Shown: positions 51,851 through 60,814 of the stretch, in pieces
How positions within the stretch are numbered: the stretch's first letter is position 1
Layout: each line of letters starts with the position of its first letter
DNA from: Paenibacillus brasilensis
GTDB taxonomy: Bacteria; Bacillota; Bacilli; Paenibacillales; Paenibacillaceae
Length of the DNA stretch: 64,000 bases
Direction of reading: 5' to 3'
Assembly: GCF_009363115.1 (NCBI RefSeq)
Contig: NZ_CP045298.1
Span: forward strand, 2,014,001 to 2,078,000
The notes under the pieces: model-generated
Seen by the model: only the letters and a program-made list of their open reading frames with translations
Databases searched by the model: none
What the model was told of the DNA's origin: nothing
Translations under genes and position numbers: made by a program

Positions 51851-52853
51851 ATGTTGTTTGCCCAAGGATCAAATGGACCGGGAGCAGCGGGTTTAGATCC
51901 CCCGAGTAGTCCTGGTTATTTATTTGTTTGTTCAATATCCCCACAGCTTGCCGAGCCATGAGCTCAATAGGCTGTCGAATAGTGGTTAACTGTGGCATAA
52001 AAGCTTGGGCCGTCTCTGTCCCGTCATACCCAACGACTTTCAAGGTTTCCGGTACACGTCTGCCTGTCTTTAAAGCTTCAAAATAAACGTTTGCCGCCAA
52101 GATATCATCACTCGCAAAAATACCATCCACATCCGGATGCTCACTAAAAATCTGGTGAATGATTTGTTTATATAAATCTTGGTCAAAAGACCTTGGAACT
52201 TCGTAAACAATGGATTCACGTCCGTGGTTCTCCATCGTTTTTTGGTAGGCTTCCAAGCGCAAACGTGTATCGGTTTGCAGCATGTACGGCCCATTGATAT
52301 GAACGATTTTTTGACAGCCATTATGAATTAAATGTTCCGTTGCCAACTTCCCGCCCAAATAATTATCCGAAGAGACGACAACTGCATTTTCAGAAATATA
52401 CTGGTCAATGGAGACAATGGGAAATGAAGAGTTTACTCGCTCAAATACGCCCCTGTTATGACTACCGACAATAATTCCATCCACTTGGTTCCGTAGCAGC
52501 ATTCTCAAATAATTCGCTTCCTTCTCTGCACTTTTCAAACTGTTGCACAGAAAAACCTTATACCCCAGTTCCTCACAAGCAAGCTCAATATGAAATATTA
52601 ACTCCGCATAAAAAGGGTTACTCACCGTTGGGAAAATTAATCCTACAATGTTGCTTTGTTTGGATAGCAGCGATCTGGCCATTTCGTTCGGTACATAATT
52701 CAACTCTTCCATAGCGTTATATACTAACGAGCGTGTCTTTTCACTGATATATCCCCTGTTATTCATGACTCTGGAAACCGTCGTTGGGGAAACACCCGCA
52801 CGCTTTGCTACATCTTCTAGTTTTGGTTTCAATGGATTGACCTCCGTAACCAT
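51849..52853 (-). CDS. LacI-family repressor, probably of gtfA
   Basis: 334 residues. N-terminal HTH and hinge: KLEDVAKRAGVSPTTVSRVMNN, then RGYISEKTRSLV; periplasmic-binding-protein-like effector domain from about 60 to the end. The gene lies 204 bases upstream of gtfA on the same strand, separated by a terminator and the gtfA promoter with its operator, so it most probably represses gtfA in response to sucrose or a derivative. ATG 52853 is preceded by AATTTCTGATGG without a clear box; a start 6 codons later is possible. Confidence 0.92.
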   Translation of the reverse strand: MVTEVNPLKPKLEDVAKRAGVSPTTVSRVMNNRGYISEKTRSLVYNAMEELNYVPNEMARSLLSKQSNIVGLIFPTVSNPFYAELIFHIELACEELGYKVFLCNSLKSAEKEANYLRMLLRNQVDGIIVGSHNRGVFERVNSSFPIVSIDQYISENAVVVSSDNYLGGKLATEHLIHNGCQKIVHINGPYMLQTDTRLRLEAYQKTMENHGRESIVYEVPRSFDQDLYKQIIHQIFSEHPDVDGIFASDDILAANVYFEALKTGRRVPETLKVVGYDGTETAQAFMPQLTTIRQPIELMARQAVGILNKQINNQDYSGDLNPLLPVHLILGQTT

Positions 52854-53030
52854 CAGAAATTTCTAAAATTATTTTATAATTCTCAAATATTCATATGTCA
52901 TAATTCTAACGAAAGTTTGAAAATGTCTCCACTTAATTATTTTATATAGCTGCAAATTTAGATGAGAGAGGGACCCGTCCCTAAGAACCTGATTTCGCTT
53001 TTTAGCTTTGTACACGCATGTAGGACACAA

Positions 53031-53067
53031 AAAAGCTGCTTCCAAGGGAATCCCCTATAAAGCAGCT
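53031..53067 (-). terminator. Terminator
   Basis: AAGCTGCTT and AAGCAGCTT arms, with TTTTTTG on the minus-strand exit. Belongs to the fragment at 53105-53240 or to the permease gene upstream. Confidence 0.75.
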
Positions 53068-53104
53068 TAGAATGTGGAATATTTCAAAAATACATAAAAT
53101 TGCA

Positions 53105-53240
53105 AAAACTACCGGTGAAATAGCTGATCCAGATTCAGCATGTTCTTCTTAAGCGTGTCTCCGCTTCTATTAATAAAATTCAATTCCACTAGGAATCTTT
53201 CGTTCTTTTTTTCATATCCCACTATTTTTGCACTAGAACC
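53105..53240 (-). pseudogene. C-terminal fragment of an unidentified protein
   Basis: About 45 codons: GSSAKIVGYEKKNERFLVELNF then SGDTLKKNMLNLDQLFHR and a stop. A stop codon lies just upstream and no start is found. The compact basic sequence resembles KOW-like or translation-linked domains, but I cannot name it. The remainder of 52854-53252 shows no gene. Confidence 0.4.
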
Positions 53241-53252
53241 AACAATAGTGAA

Positions 53253-54572
53253 TTAGAATAATGACTTAATACTTGCTAGGACAGTAAGTATACCTATAAC
53301 AATGACAAATACATTACTCACTTTCCCTTTGTATTTAGCTAGTACTGGTACTTTACGGATCGCATACATTGGTAATAGACATAAGATAGCAGCAACTAAC
53401 GGACCGCTAAGGGAATCAATGATTCCAAGAATACTTGGATTTGCATAAGCAACATACCAGCATGATAATACGACAAAAGCAAGGATCATTGTCTTAACTG
53501 TTTTTTCTTCTACATTTTTTCCGCGTGTTTTACTGAACTTGATAATCACGTCACGCATTACCTCATATGCCCCTATATAATGGCCAAGGAAGGACTTTGT
53601 TATGGCCATAAAAGCAATGATAGGAGCTGCAATAGTGATTAGAGGCGAATTAAGCCGATTAGCAAGATATGATAAAATTGACAAGTTCTGTTCTTTTGCC
53701 ATTGTAAGATCATTTGGAGTCAAACTCAAGACACTGCTCCAAACAAAGAACATAACAACAGCGAATGTCATGATATAACAAACTTTCTGTATTTGAGCAC
53801 ATTTGGCATCAGAAGCTAATGTTCCATAGGTAGCTCTCTGTTTCGTAACAAATGACGAAATAATAGGAGAATGATTAAACGAGAATACTATGATTGGTAG
53901 TATCATCAATATCGTTCCAAAATATCCCGATCCTGTTGAAGCAGTAGAAACACTTGAAAAACTAAGCATTGACGTATTCCACTGTGGAATCAAAGATATT
54001 GCGATAAAAAGTAGAGAAACTATAAAAGGATATACTAGCATGCTCATTATCTTTACAGTGATATCTTGACCAAAATTTAGTATAGCTATAAGACCGAGTA
54101 CTAATACAAGCGATAAAATGGCCCTTGGAGGCTCCGCCATGTGTAATTGATGCACGATAAAACTACTTGCAGTATTTGTAAGTGCAACCGAATACATCAG
54201 CACAATAGTATAAATTGAGCAGAAATATACTATGTTAAAAATTATACTTGCCTTATTTCCGAAATACTCCCTTATTGTACCTATAATCCCATCATTTCCA
54301 GCATTGGAGGCGTTTATCATTTTAGCAAGCGCCCTATGTGAAAAATACATTACAGGAAATGCAAGTATAGTAATTAACAGTAATGACAATAAACCACCTG
54401 AACCTGCATTAATAGGTAAAAAGAGTACTCCTGCTCCAATTGCTGTTCCAAAAAGGCTCAATGCCCAGGTAGTATCCTGTTTATGCCACTTTTTAGGGTC
54501 TGGATATTTCCCATTTTTTACTGCAGTATTTTCAGGTTGAAATTCTACTTTTTTTGCAGTATTCCCATTCAT
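53253..54572 (-). CDS. Serine/threonine HAAAP-family permease (SdaC-like)
   Basis: 439 residues with eleven membrane helices; the start DTTWALSLFGTAIGAGVLFLPINAG is the hallmark of the hydroxy/aromatic amino acid permease family, here the SdaC/DlsT branch (H+-serine symport). ATG 54572 follows AAGGAGG by 8 bases. It lies downstream of the two serine dehydratase genes on the same strand, so uptake and deamination of serine are encoded together. Visibly more AT-rich than the flanking Paenibacillus genes, hinting at acquisition. Confidence 0.92.
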   Translation of the reverse strand: MNGNTAKKVEFQPENTAVKNGKYPDPKKWHKQDTTWALSLFGTAIGAGVLFLPINAGSGGLLSLLLITILAFPVMYFSHRALAKMINASNAGNDGIIGTIREYFGNKASIIFNIVYFCSIYTIVLMYSVALTNTASSFIVHQLHMAEPPRAILSLVLVLGLIAILNFGQDITVKIMSMLVYPFIVSLLFIAISLIPQWNTSMLSFSSVSTASTGSGYFGTILMILPIIVFSFNHSPIISSFVTKQRATYGTLASDAKCAQIQKVCYIMTFAVVMFFVWSSVLSLTPNDLTMAKEQNLSILSYLANRLNSPLITIAAPIIAFMAITKSFLGHYIGAYEVMRDVIIKFSKTRGKNVEEKTVKTMILAFVVLSCWYVAYANPSILGIIDSLSGPLVAAILCLLPMYAIRKVPVLAKYKGKVSNVFVIVIGILTVLASIKSLF

Positions 54573-54614
54573 ATAATAATTCCTCCTTGTATCCCTATCT
54601 TACTCTCTTTTAAG

Positions 54615-54740
54615 GCTTAGGGATATAGACCATTCTTGAAAAATGAATTGCTTACAAGGTGCGCCACATCCGGGTCCTTCTTAAGTTGATCAAAATCGAA
54701 AAATTCGCTGGGCATCAACCCGATGGAATTATTAGCATTT
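54615..54740 (-). other. Short coding-like scrap between dehydratase and permease
   Basis: ANNSIGLMPSEFFDFDQLKKDPDVAHLVSNSFFKNGLYP and stop. Composition differs from the AT-rich neighbours and no ribosome binding site is seen. Likely the tail of a lost gene. Confidence 0.3.
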
Positions 54741-54764
54741 ACAAAAAAAATTAATTTTATTTCT

Positions 54765-55646
54765 TTAATTGTTTCTCTCCAAAAATTTACTTTTAATAGC
54801 AATCCCTGTAGGTGTGGCCGCAATTCCGCCTAAACCTGTTTCTCTTAATTCGCGAGGCATCTGTCTTCCAACTCTATACATCGCTTCAATAACTTCGTCA
54901 GCATTGATGATATTGTTTACGCCAGCTAATGCGATGTCCGCTGCTACTAAAGCATTTGCCGTTCCAACGGCGTTTCTCTTTACACAAGGAATTTCTACCA
55001 AACCAGCGACTGGATCACAAACTAAACCGAGTAAATTTTGTAATGCGGTTGAGAAAGCTTCAGAAGATTGCTGTGGCGTTCCTCCGGCAGCTTCTACCGC
55101 TGACGCAGCCGCCATTGCTGAGGCACTGCCTACTTCAGCTTGACATCCTCCGTACGCTCCGGAAATACAAGCATTATTTGCGACTATCATTCCAAATAAA
55201 GATGAAGTGAATAGAAAATGGACCATATCCTCATGGCTTAACTGCAACGTATCTTTAATACTAAATAGGACTCCCGGGATCGTCCCACTCGCACCTGCTG
55301 TTGGAGTTGCACAAATAGCTCCTAATGAAGCATTTACTTCATTAACACCGATAGCACTTTGAACCCCTGACACCATCAAATCTCCAGAAAGAGTTTTTCC
55401 ATTTTCTCGATATTTTTTTATTTTAACAGCATCACCTCCGGTTAAACCGGTCGGAGAAAATACCCCGTCGCCCTCGATACTATTATTTATCGAATTTTCC
55501 ATAGCCGCTAAATTTTTTTCCATTTTACCCCAAACTTCTTCATAAGAGGCTTTAGTTTGTTCGATTTCCTGTTCGATTGCTAATTCATAAATTGGCTTTT
55601 TCCTTTTATTAGCTGCATCTACAATTTCTTTTATGGTCATATACAT
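54765..55646 (-). CDS. sdaAA: L-serine ammonia-lyase, alpha subunit
   Basis: 293 residues. Fe-S ligand cysteines lie in NNACISGAYGGCQAE, in LVCDPVAGLVEIPC, and the loop PTAGASGTIPG; all are intact. With the beta subunit it forms the [4Fe-4S] enzyme that deaminates L-serine to pyruvate and ammonia. ATG 55646 after GAGGTG; 22 bases downstream of the beta subunit gene. Length matches the Bacillus enzyme (about 300). Confidence 0.95.
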   Translation of the reverse strand: MYMTIKEIVDAANKRKKPIYELAIEQEIEQTKASYEEVWGKMEKNLAAMENSINNSIEGDGVFSPTGLTGGDAVKIKKYRENGKTLSGDLMVSGVQSAIGVNEVNASLGAICATPTAGASGTIPGVLFSIKDTLQLSHEDMVHFLFTSSLFGMIVANNACISGAYGGCQAEVGSASAMAAASAVEAAGGTPQQSSEAFSTALQNLLGLVCDPVAGLVEIPCVKRNAVGTANALVAADIALAGVNNIINADEVIEAMYRVGRQMPRELRETGLGGIAATPTGIAIKSKFLERNN

Positions 55647-55668
55647 ATTTTTTCACCTCTTAATGTAA

Positions 55669-56367
55669 CTAAAGAATAATGATATTAGCTATGCTGCTTA
55701 AACTTCCCAATTCCTTCTGAACATCACCAGGCAATAGCGAATCCAAAGCGAATGCATATAAATATTTTCTGTTTTCTTCCAAACTATGGAAGTTGTTAAT
55801 TTCCACATCATATTGTTTAAAGATCCTGCGTAAGACAATTTTAAAGTCAGCTCTTTCGGAAATCGCAATAATAACTGGCAATGGCCCCTGCAGATCTATG
55901 CTAAATCCGTCAATTTCAACATGTTTGACTTCAATTAATCCGCCGCCGACCGAAATACCCATCGTTCTAATACTTCGACTTTCATTCTCTAAATATACGT
56001 CTGCCGTATTTGGGTGACCAGCAGGACTATCACCTGCTTTTTCAATAAAGGTAATGTCAATTCCTTTAGATTCTGCTATTTTAATAGCATCTGGTACTTT
56101 GCTGTCATCGGCAGCAAATCCTAATATCCCAGCAATAATTGCAAAATCAGTTCCGTGTCCTTTATGGGTTTCAGCAAATGACTCATAATACCTTATCACG
56201 ACTTTTCTTGGAATACCTTGAAATAATTTACTGGCAACTATTCCAATAGCTAAAGCACCTGCAGTATGTGAACTTGAAGGACCTATCATTACCGGCCCAA
56301 TCACATCAAAACAACTTTTGTATTTAACAACCTCTTTTTCTTTAATAGGTATTACATTCATGTTCAT
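55669..56367 (-). CDS. sdaAB: L-serine ammonia-lyase, beta subunit
   Basis: 232 residues from ATG 56367 (GGGGGTG upstream); longer reading to 56481 overlaps non-homologous sequence. The conserved motif GPVMIGPSSSHTAGALAIG near residue 22 and GHGTDFAIIAGILG near 75 identify the subunit; a C-terminal ACT-like domain (about 150-232; VIIAISERADFKIVLRRIFKQY) may sense serine. First gene of the operon with sdaAA and the permease. Confidence 0.94.
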   Translation of the reverse strand: MNMNVIPIKEKEVVKYKSCFDVIGPVMIGPSSSHTAGALAIGIVASKLFQGIPRKVVIRYYESFAETHKGHGTDFAIIAGILGFAADDSKVPDAIKIAESKGIDITFIEKAGDSPAGHPNTADVYLENESRSIRTMGISVGGGLIEVKHVEIDGFSIDLQGPLPVIIAISERADFKIVLRRIFKQYDVEINNFHSLEENRKYLYAFALDSLLPGDVQKELGSLSSIANIIIL

Positions 56368-56514
56368 ATAAGCACCCCCATAATTGATAGACAAGCGGGC
56401 AATTGGCTTTCGCCGCCGCACGGAAAGCGTAAAGAAGTCATCGGAAATGCTGGTTGAATTACTTAAAAAAAGCGATCCCAACCGGAGTCAAAGCTTCTTA
56501 CGTTTTATTTGATA

Positions 56515-56830
56515 GTTAGTTTAGCTCTCCAGTAACCATCTTGAAGGTTCTGGGATCCTGCCGGCATTTTCTTCTCGATATACTTTACCAGGAACGCCAC
56601 TAGATACCCGGCGACCAAACCGGGCAGCATGCCTATTCCGGCACAAGCGGCACCCATCATCAGGGAATATATGCGACGTCACCGATTTTTCCTAAAAACG
56701 GGATTCCGAGCAGATCTCCGCCGACATACTTCTGGAAGGCTTCTACCAGGAAGGCGGCACATGCGGCACCGGCAAGGGCGCCCGTAGCCTTCATGCCTTT
56801 TGGAGCTTTATAGCTGAATAATGCCTAAAC
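56515..56830 (-). pseudogene. PTS IIC (EIIC_2 type) remnant
   Basis: Minus-strand coding pieces in different frames: SYKAPKGMKATGALAGAACAAFLVEAF, GGDLLGIPFLGKIGDVA, then GMLPGLVAGYLVAFLVKYIEKKMPAG. A stretch of about 50 residues (the next helices) is deleted near 56665-56675. Higher GC than the adjoining serine genes. It was probably once the permease of an operon led by the YheO regulator. Confidence 0.6.
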
Positions 56831-56871
56831 TATTGATTCATGTATGCGTTTTCTTTTTGTTGATTAGAAAA

Positions 56872-57546
56872 TTAGTCTTCCCCTTGATTGTTGTTATAAT
56901 TTCTTAAATGCAAGTAAACCGTGTGCTTTGATATCTTAAGCGCATTGGAAACGATAGCCACGGAATCGCGCATTTGAAAGACGCCGCGTTCTAAGAGCAG
57001 CCTGATGATTTCTTTATTTCGATTATGATGCGGGATCTCTTGGGAAGTGTCGACCTCGTGAATCGTCGTTTCTATGGTGTTCTTCAGCAGATCCTCCACT
57101 GAGTTAGCGAAATTCTCTTTCACATTGTTTTCAGGGGATAGGAGTTGATTCGGCGAAAAGATGTTAAGAAAGTTTGACAGGGAACCGTCAAGATTCATGT
57201 TGATGCACAACAAGGCGATAATTTTATTATCCTTCCCCCGAATAGCGATGGTGCTGGACTTCATTAGCTGACCGTTCTTGCCGCGGGTGAAGTAGCTTTT
57301 GGATTGTTTAGCGCCTGAATTCTCAAGCTCCTTAAGCATACGCAAGGCCAAGTCGGTAATAGGAGCGCCTATCTTTCTTCCGGAATGGTGACCGTTGGCG
57401 ATTACGACTGCGGACTGATTATAATCGTGCAGGCTGTGCAGAACGACTTCGCATTCCGGTCCTAAGTAGTCCGCAATCCCATAGACCAGAGCTTCATAAG
57501 ACTTTATAATCAGGTGATCCTCGTCTGTAAAAGATAAGTATGACAT
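56872..57546 (-). CDS. YheO-type PAS-domain regulator with C-terminal HTH (DauR-like)
   Basis: 224 residues from ATG 57546, the first start within the conserved domain; the open frame reaches 57600. N-terminal PAS-like YheO domain (VYGIADYLGPECEVVLHSL, then SSTIAIRGKDNKIIALLCINMNLD) and C-terminal HTH with GVFQMRDSVAIVSNALKISKHTVYLHLRN. Members such as DauR control amino acid catabolism, so control of the serine genes is plausible. A perfect inverted repeat TTGAGTTAA/TTAACTCAA (57588-57615) upstream is a candidate autoregulatory site. Confidence 0.9.
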   Translation of the reverse strand: MSYLSFTDEDHLIIKSYEALVYGIADYLGPECEVVLHSLHDYNQSAVVIANGHHSGRKIGAPITDLALRMLKELENSGAKQSKSYFTRGKNGQLMKSSTIAIRGKDNKIIALLCINMNLDGSLSNFLNIFSPNQLLSPENNVKENFANSVEDLLKNTIETTIHEVDTSQEIPHHNRNKEIIRLLLERGVFQMRDSVAIVSNALKISKHTVYLHLRNYNNNQGED

Positions 57547-57587
57547 CGTATAAGGATTACCTCCCTCCCTGGATAATAACCTGAAAG

Positions 57588-57615
57588 TTGAGTTAATCAA
57601 ATTTAGTTAACTCAA
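57588..57615. promoter_or_regulatory. Inverted repeat upstream of the YheO-type regulator
   Basis: 9-base arms TTGAGTTAA (57588-57596) and TTAACTCAA (57607-57615), 10-base spacer; perfect dyad 42-70 bases before the start, fitting a dimeric repressor. Confidence 0.55.
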
Positions 57616-57729
57616 TCAACTCGTCGTAATTGTATACAAAAAAGTTGATTCCTGCAAGAGACTTCACAGCACTGTCAATATCTTTTTATCTTTCCTGCAA
57701 AAAGCCTTGGGGAACCCCTAAACTTATAA

Positions 57730-57907
57730 ATTCTTTAATGTCAAAAAAACAAGACATACAGTCATGCCGTATGCCCTGTTCTCAGCCACTTGATGCGGCT
57801 GCTGTTACATAGATCTTTGCGGGCTTACCGCGTTGTAGTATGGCTGACTCATCGGCTGATTGTAGGCTCCGTATCCGCCGCTGAACTGCATGGATTGCAT
57901 GGACTGC
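57730..57907 (-). pseudogene. C-terminal remnant of a CotF-like spore coat protein
   Basis: On the minus strand QSMQSMQFSGGYGAYNQPMSQPYYNAVSPQ ends in a stop at about 57808, with a terminator hairpin (GGCATACGGC...TGTATGTC, then TTTTTTT) below. The Tyr/Gln/Met-rich tail is typical of CotF-type coat proteins. The upstream part is replaced at 57907 by the IS3 fragment. Confidence 0.65.
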
Positions 57908-58222
57908 TAAAAAAGTGTTTGGAAGAAGTGGATACTATGCGTATTTAAAGCGAAAAGGGAACGACCGTGGTGCCGAGGCCAAACACCTCATCTGTAGAGT
58001 ACATCAACGTTACGATGGGAAGTACGGTTATCGCCAGCTCCAGTTGTTCTTGTTGCAGGATGAGGCGTGTGGATGAACCATAAGAAGATATTGCGTTTTA
58101 TGCAAAAGCTAGGCCTTCAAGCCAGCATTCGCCGGAAACGTCGAATGAACATGACGTATCGGGCAGCAGAACGTGTAGCAGCCAACCTGCTTGAGCGGAA
58201 GCTCATAGCTAAATTTGTTCAA
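57908..58222 (+). pseudogene. IS3-family transposase (OrfB) fragment
   Basis: Plus-strand pieces KKVFGRSGYYAYLKRKG...KYGYRQLQLFLLQ and, in another frame, MNHKKILRFMQKLGLQASIRRKRR, the HTH_21 region before the DDE domain. A frameshift separates them near 58072. The catalytic domain is absent; the fragment ends at the IS4-type end at 58224. Confidence 0.75.
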
Positions 58223-58223
58223 T

Positions 58224-58253
58224 CACGCCTGTTGATTAACCACTAAATGGTGG
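58224..58253. mobile_element. Solo end of the IS4-family element
   Basis: CACGCCTGTTGATTAACCAC and the following 10 bases match the left end of the intact IS4 element at 15450 in 27 of 30 positions. No partner end or transposase is nearby. Confidence 0.8.
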
Positions 58254-58291
58254 AAAGAGAGCTGGCAACTCGGTAAGTGGACGAAAAAAAC

Positions 58292-58334
58292 AACCGGACC
58301 AGTAAGGATCAGCCCCTTGCCCAGTCCGGTTTTC
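58292..58334 (-). terminator. Hairpin terminator of unknown owner
   Basis: AACCGGAC and GTCCGGTT arms, T-rich on one side (TTTTCG). Adjacent to an IS1182-like end (GGGGCTGCCCCAAAAG on the minus strand, near 58378-58393). No gene in 58254-58565. Confidence 0.5.
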
Positions 58335-58565
58335 GATTTTTCATTTAGGAGACTGTCCTTAGTAATGAAAAATCTGCTTTTGGGGCAGCCCCCTCTCTGT
58401 TTTTTAGGATAATGATTAGGATGCATCATACTTGAAAGCAAATCTTTTTGTCCATTCCCCTTTTCCTCTGTCCCGCGAAAATTAGAAAAATATAGAATTT
58501 CAAGAAACATTCTTACATATTTTTCGTCTATATTATGGTAAATCAACTTGCAAAGGAGCTTATGC

Positions 58566-59684
58566 ATGTTAAAAAAGTTCGGATTAGCTATATTGATTCT
58601 ATGTACCAGCGTTATCGTTTCGGGAACGGGGTGGGCTGCTCCCAGCAGTGCAACAGCCATTGAAGTTTCTAAAACACCGCTGGATTACAACGTTGCTCGG
58701 CCCCTAAGCGATGGTGCTTTTCATGATGGCCTATTAGCCGCTGAAACATCCGCTGGAAAACTTGTGTTTTATAATACCAAAGGAGAAAAGGCTTTCTCTC
58801 TTCCCGCCGAGCTGAAACCCATTGGTGATTTTCATGAGCAGCGAGCCGTCGTGAAAAATACAAAAACCAATCTCTATGGGTATATGAATACCAAAGGGAT
58901 ACTGGTCATTCCTTGCCAATATACCGAAGCTAATTCGTTTAGCGAAGGAAAAGCCAAGATCACCATAGCCTCCACCAAAGAAAATGTCCTCATTGATCGT
59001 ACAGGAACAATCCTTATTCCATTAAAAGAAAACTATGGATCAGAATATCTATTTTCGGACGGCCTGGCGCTTGTCTACGCTCCTAACACAGGCAAGGCTG
59101 GTTTTATTAATGCTTCCGGTCAATTAGCGATTCCCTATAAATACAAATATAGTCGGAATTTTTCGGATGGCTTGGCTATTGTCCAGAATAGCAAAGGACT
59201 GTACGGATATATAAATACCACAGGAAAAGAGGTTATTCCTCTTCAATATAAATCTGGAGGAGACTTTTCGGAAGGGCTGGCTCCTGTACAAAATGCCAAA
59301 GGAAAATGGGGCTTCATCAGCAAACAGGGAAAAGTCGTTATTCCCTTTAAATTTACCGATGCCCAGGATTTCAGTGAAGGCCTGGCGAGTGTAAAAAATG
59401 CGAAAAACGAGGTCGGCTTTATTGATAAAAGCGGAGCCTTGGTCATTAAATATCAACAAAAATATGATATCGCGTTCCCATTCAAGGAAGGCTTGGCTTT
59501 AGTGGGTAAACAGGCACATTCATCGGTCTCAGACGGGAAATTCGGTTACATCAATCGTCAAGGCCAATTGCTGACCAAGCTTGAGTATAAGGCGGAATCC
59601 TCCTCCTTCTCCAATGGCTATGCTGTGGCCTTTATCAAGCCAGGTAAAGCGTTCATTGTATCCAAACATTCCGTTTCAAAATAA
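58566..59684 (+). CDS. Secreted WG-repeat protein
   Basis: 372 residues from ATG 58566, 7 bases after AAAGGAG. Signal peptide of about 24 residues (SGTGWAA). The mature part has about seven WG/KWG repeats of 35-45 residues, each like GKWGFISKQGKVVIPFKFTDAQDFSEGLASV, which fold into a beta structure used for protein binding. No enzymatic motif. Followed by a strong terminator. It is separated from the mobile graveyard upstream by 150 bases and reads as a healthy gene. Confidence 0.9.
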   Translation: MLKKFGLAILILCTSVIVSGTGWAAPSSATAIEVSKTPLDYNVARPLSDGAFHDGLLAAETSAGKLVFYNTKGEKAFSLPAELKPIGDFHEQRAVVKNTKTNLYGYMNTKGILVIPCQYTEANSFSEGKAKITIASTKENVLIDRTGTILIPLKENYGSEYLFSDGLALVYAPNTGKAGFINASGQLAIPYKYKYSRNFSDGLAIVQNSKGLYGYINTTGKEVIPLQYKSGGDFSEGLAPVQNAKGKWGFISKQGKVVIPFKFTDAQDFSEGLASVKNAKNEVGFIDKSGALVIKYQQKYDIAFPFKEGLALVGKQAHSSVSDGKFGYINRQGQLLTKLEYKAESSSFSNGYAVAFIKPGKAFIVSKHSVSK

Positions 59685-59690
59685 AAAGAC

Positions 59691-59731
59691 GACCCCGGAG
59701 GCAGATCGAATGGATCTCCCTCCGGGGTCAA
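59691..59731. terminator. Strong terminator between convergent genes
   Basis: GACCCCGGAGG and CCTCCGGGGTC arms around a 16-base loop. Confidence 0.85.
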
Positions 59732-59752
59732 TACGTTATTGCCTTGGAATCA

Positions 59753-60190
59753 TTAGTCGTGTGTGTAGAATTTCACTCCAGGCAGATCTGCCGCCACCCA
59801 CGAGTAGTTTATGGTATTACTATTGTAATTTTTGGTCCCCGCCTGAGCAATTTGTACCTCTTTTAAAATCGTGATTGATGACACCTTCGGTCTGACAACG
59901 ACGACGTGACCATGCCCGTCCTCTTTTTTAATCCCGATGGCAGGATACCCGAGATTTGCTCTTTTTTGAGCATTCTGAAAGGTTACGGAGTACCACCCCT
60001 GTGTATTGTTACCAGATAAAGCATCCGCCATTTGATTGGCTAAGCCACTCGGTAAGTCAGCCGACATAGCGGACATCACATCCTGAGCAAAAATATTACA
60101 CTTTGTTCCACCTACAGGTGAGTACTTTTTGTTCGTTTCTACCTTAAAACCGTCAATTACAGATGCATAGGTGCTTGCACTTCTAGCCAT
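59753..60190 (-). CDS. CHAP/NlpC-like cysteine peptidase-fold protein without signal peptide
   Basis: 145 residues. GGTKCNIFAQDVMSAM places a Cys at a helix start and GHGHVVVVRP a His on a strand, the expected order for a papain-like NlpC/CHAP fold; a polar third residue is not certain. Similar proteins are annotated as peptidases or amidases. No export signal is seen, so it may act inside the mother cell, be released on lysis or use a non-classical route. ATG 60190 follows GGGGGAA. Catalytic activity is an inference. Confidence 0.6.
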   Translation of the reverse strand: MARSASTYASVIDGFKVETNKKYSPVGGTKCNIFAQDVMSAMSADLPSGLANQMADALSGNNTQGWYSVTFQNAQKRANLGYPAIGIKKEDGHGHVVVVRPKVSSITILKEVQIAQAGTKNYNSNTINYSWVAADLPGVKFYTHD

Positions 60191-60400
60191 TGAAAATTCC
60201 CCCTGAATATAAGTTGTAGAGGAAATGATGTTAGCCTCAATTCCCTCTCAACTATTAGGGTGATTTCGGGCTTCATTTAACAACGAAATTACGAAAAAAA
60301 TCTCAAGCAACAGGAAAAAGAGATACAGGTGGTATTGTCCAAACCATATAAACTCGTACTTCATATACTAATAAAAACGAATAGAGAGGTGTTGTTTTTC

Positions 60401-60769
60401 ATGGCGTTTACAACGGGCATCATTACGAATACGGGAACTGTAACTTCTGCAACGAATCTTGCAATTAACATTGACAATGATAATCTTAGTTTCTCATCTA
60501 ACGTTGTGTATCACATCTACGTTTGGAACAGCATGGCGAGTAAAACGCTGATTTATGCCAGTTCACTAAATATCAATGCCAACACGAGTCAACTTCTTAA
60601 CTTCAACATTGCAGGCAATTTTGCTTACGAGGTTCAGTTTCTCGTTACAGGAACAGTTCCTACGGATACAGTCATTAATGTATTTGGAACGGATTCATCC
60701 GGAAACGTAATTCATTACCAAAAAGTGCTGCAACAAGAACTCACCCAAATTGCACAGCTTAACCCATAA
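60401..60769 (+). CDS. Small beta-rich protein of unknown function
   Basis: 122 residues from ATG 60401, with AGAGAGGTG about 12 bases upstream; earlier starts lie in non-coding sequence. Alternating polar/hydrophobic strands (VTSATNLAINIDNDNLSFSSNVVYHIYVW) and high Asn/Thr/Ser content predict a beta sandwich. No signal peptide, cysteine or known motif. 45 bases precede the BNR-repeat gene on the same strand, so probably an operon. Family not recognised; a spore-surface or phage-like adhesin fold is possible. Confidence 0.7.
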   Translation: MAFTTGIITNTGTVTSATNLAINIDNDNLSFSSNVVYHIYVWNSMASKTLIYASSLNINANTSQLLNFNIAGNFAYEVQFLVTGTVPTDTVINVFGTDSSGNVIHYQKVLQQELTQIAQLNP

Positions 60770-60814
60770 GTTATAACAATTGCTATTACTCTTGTACAAA
60801 AAGGAGAAGCCGCC

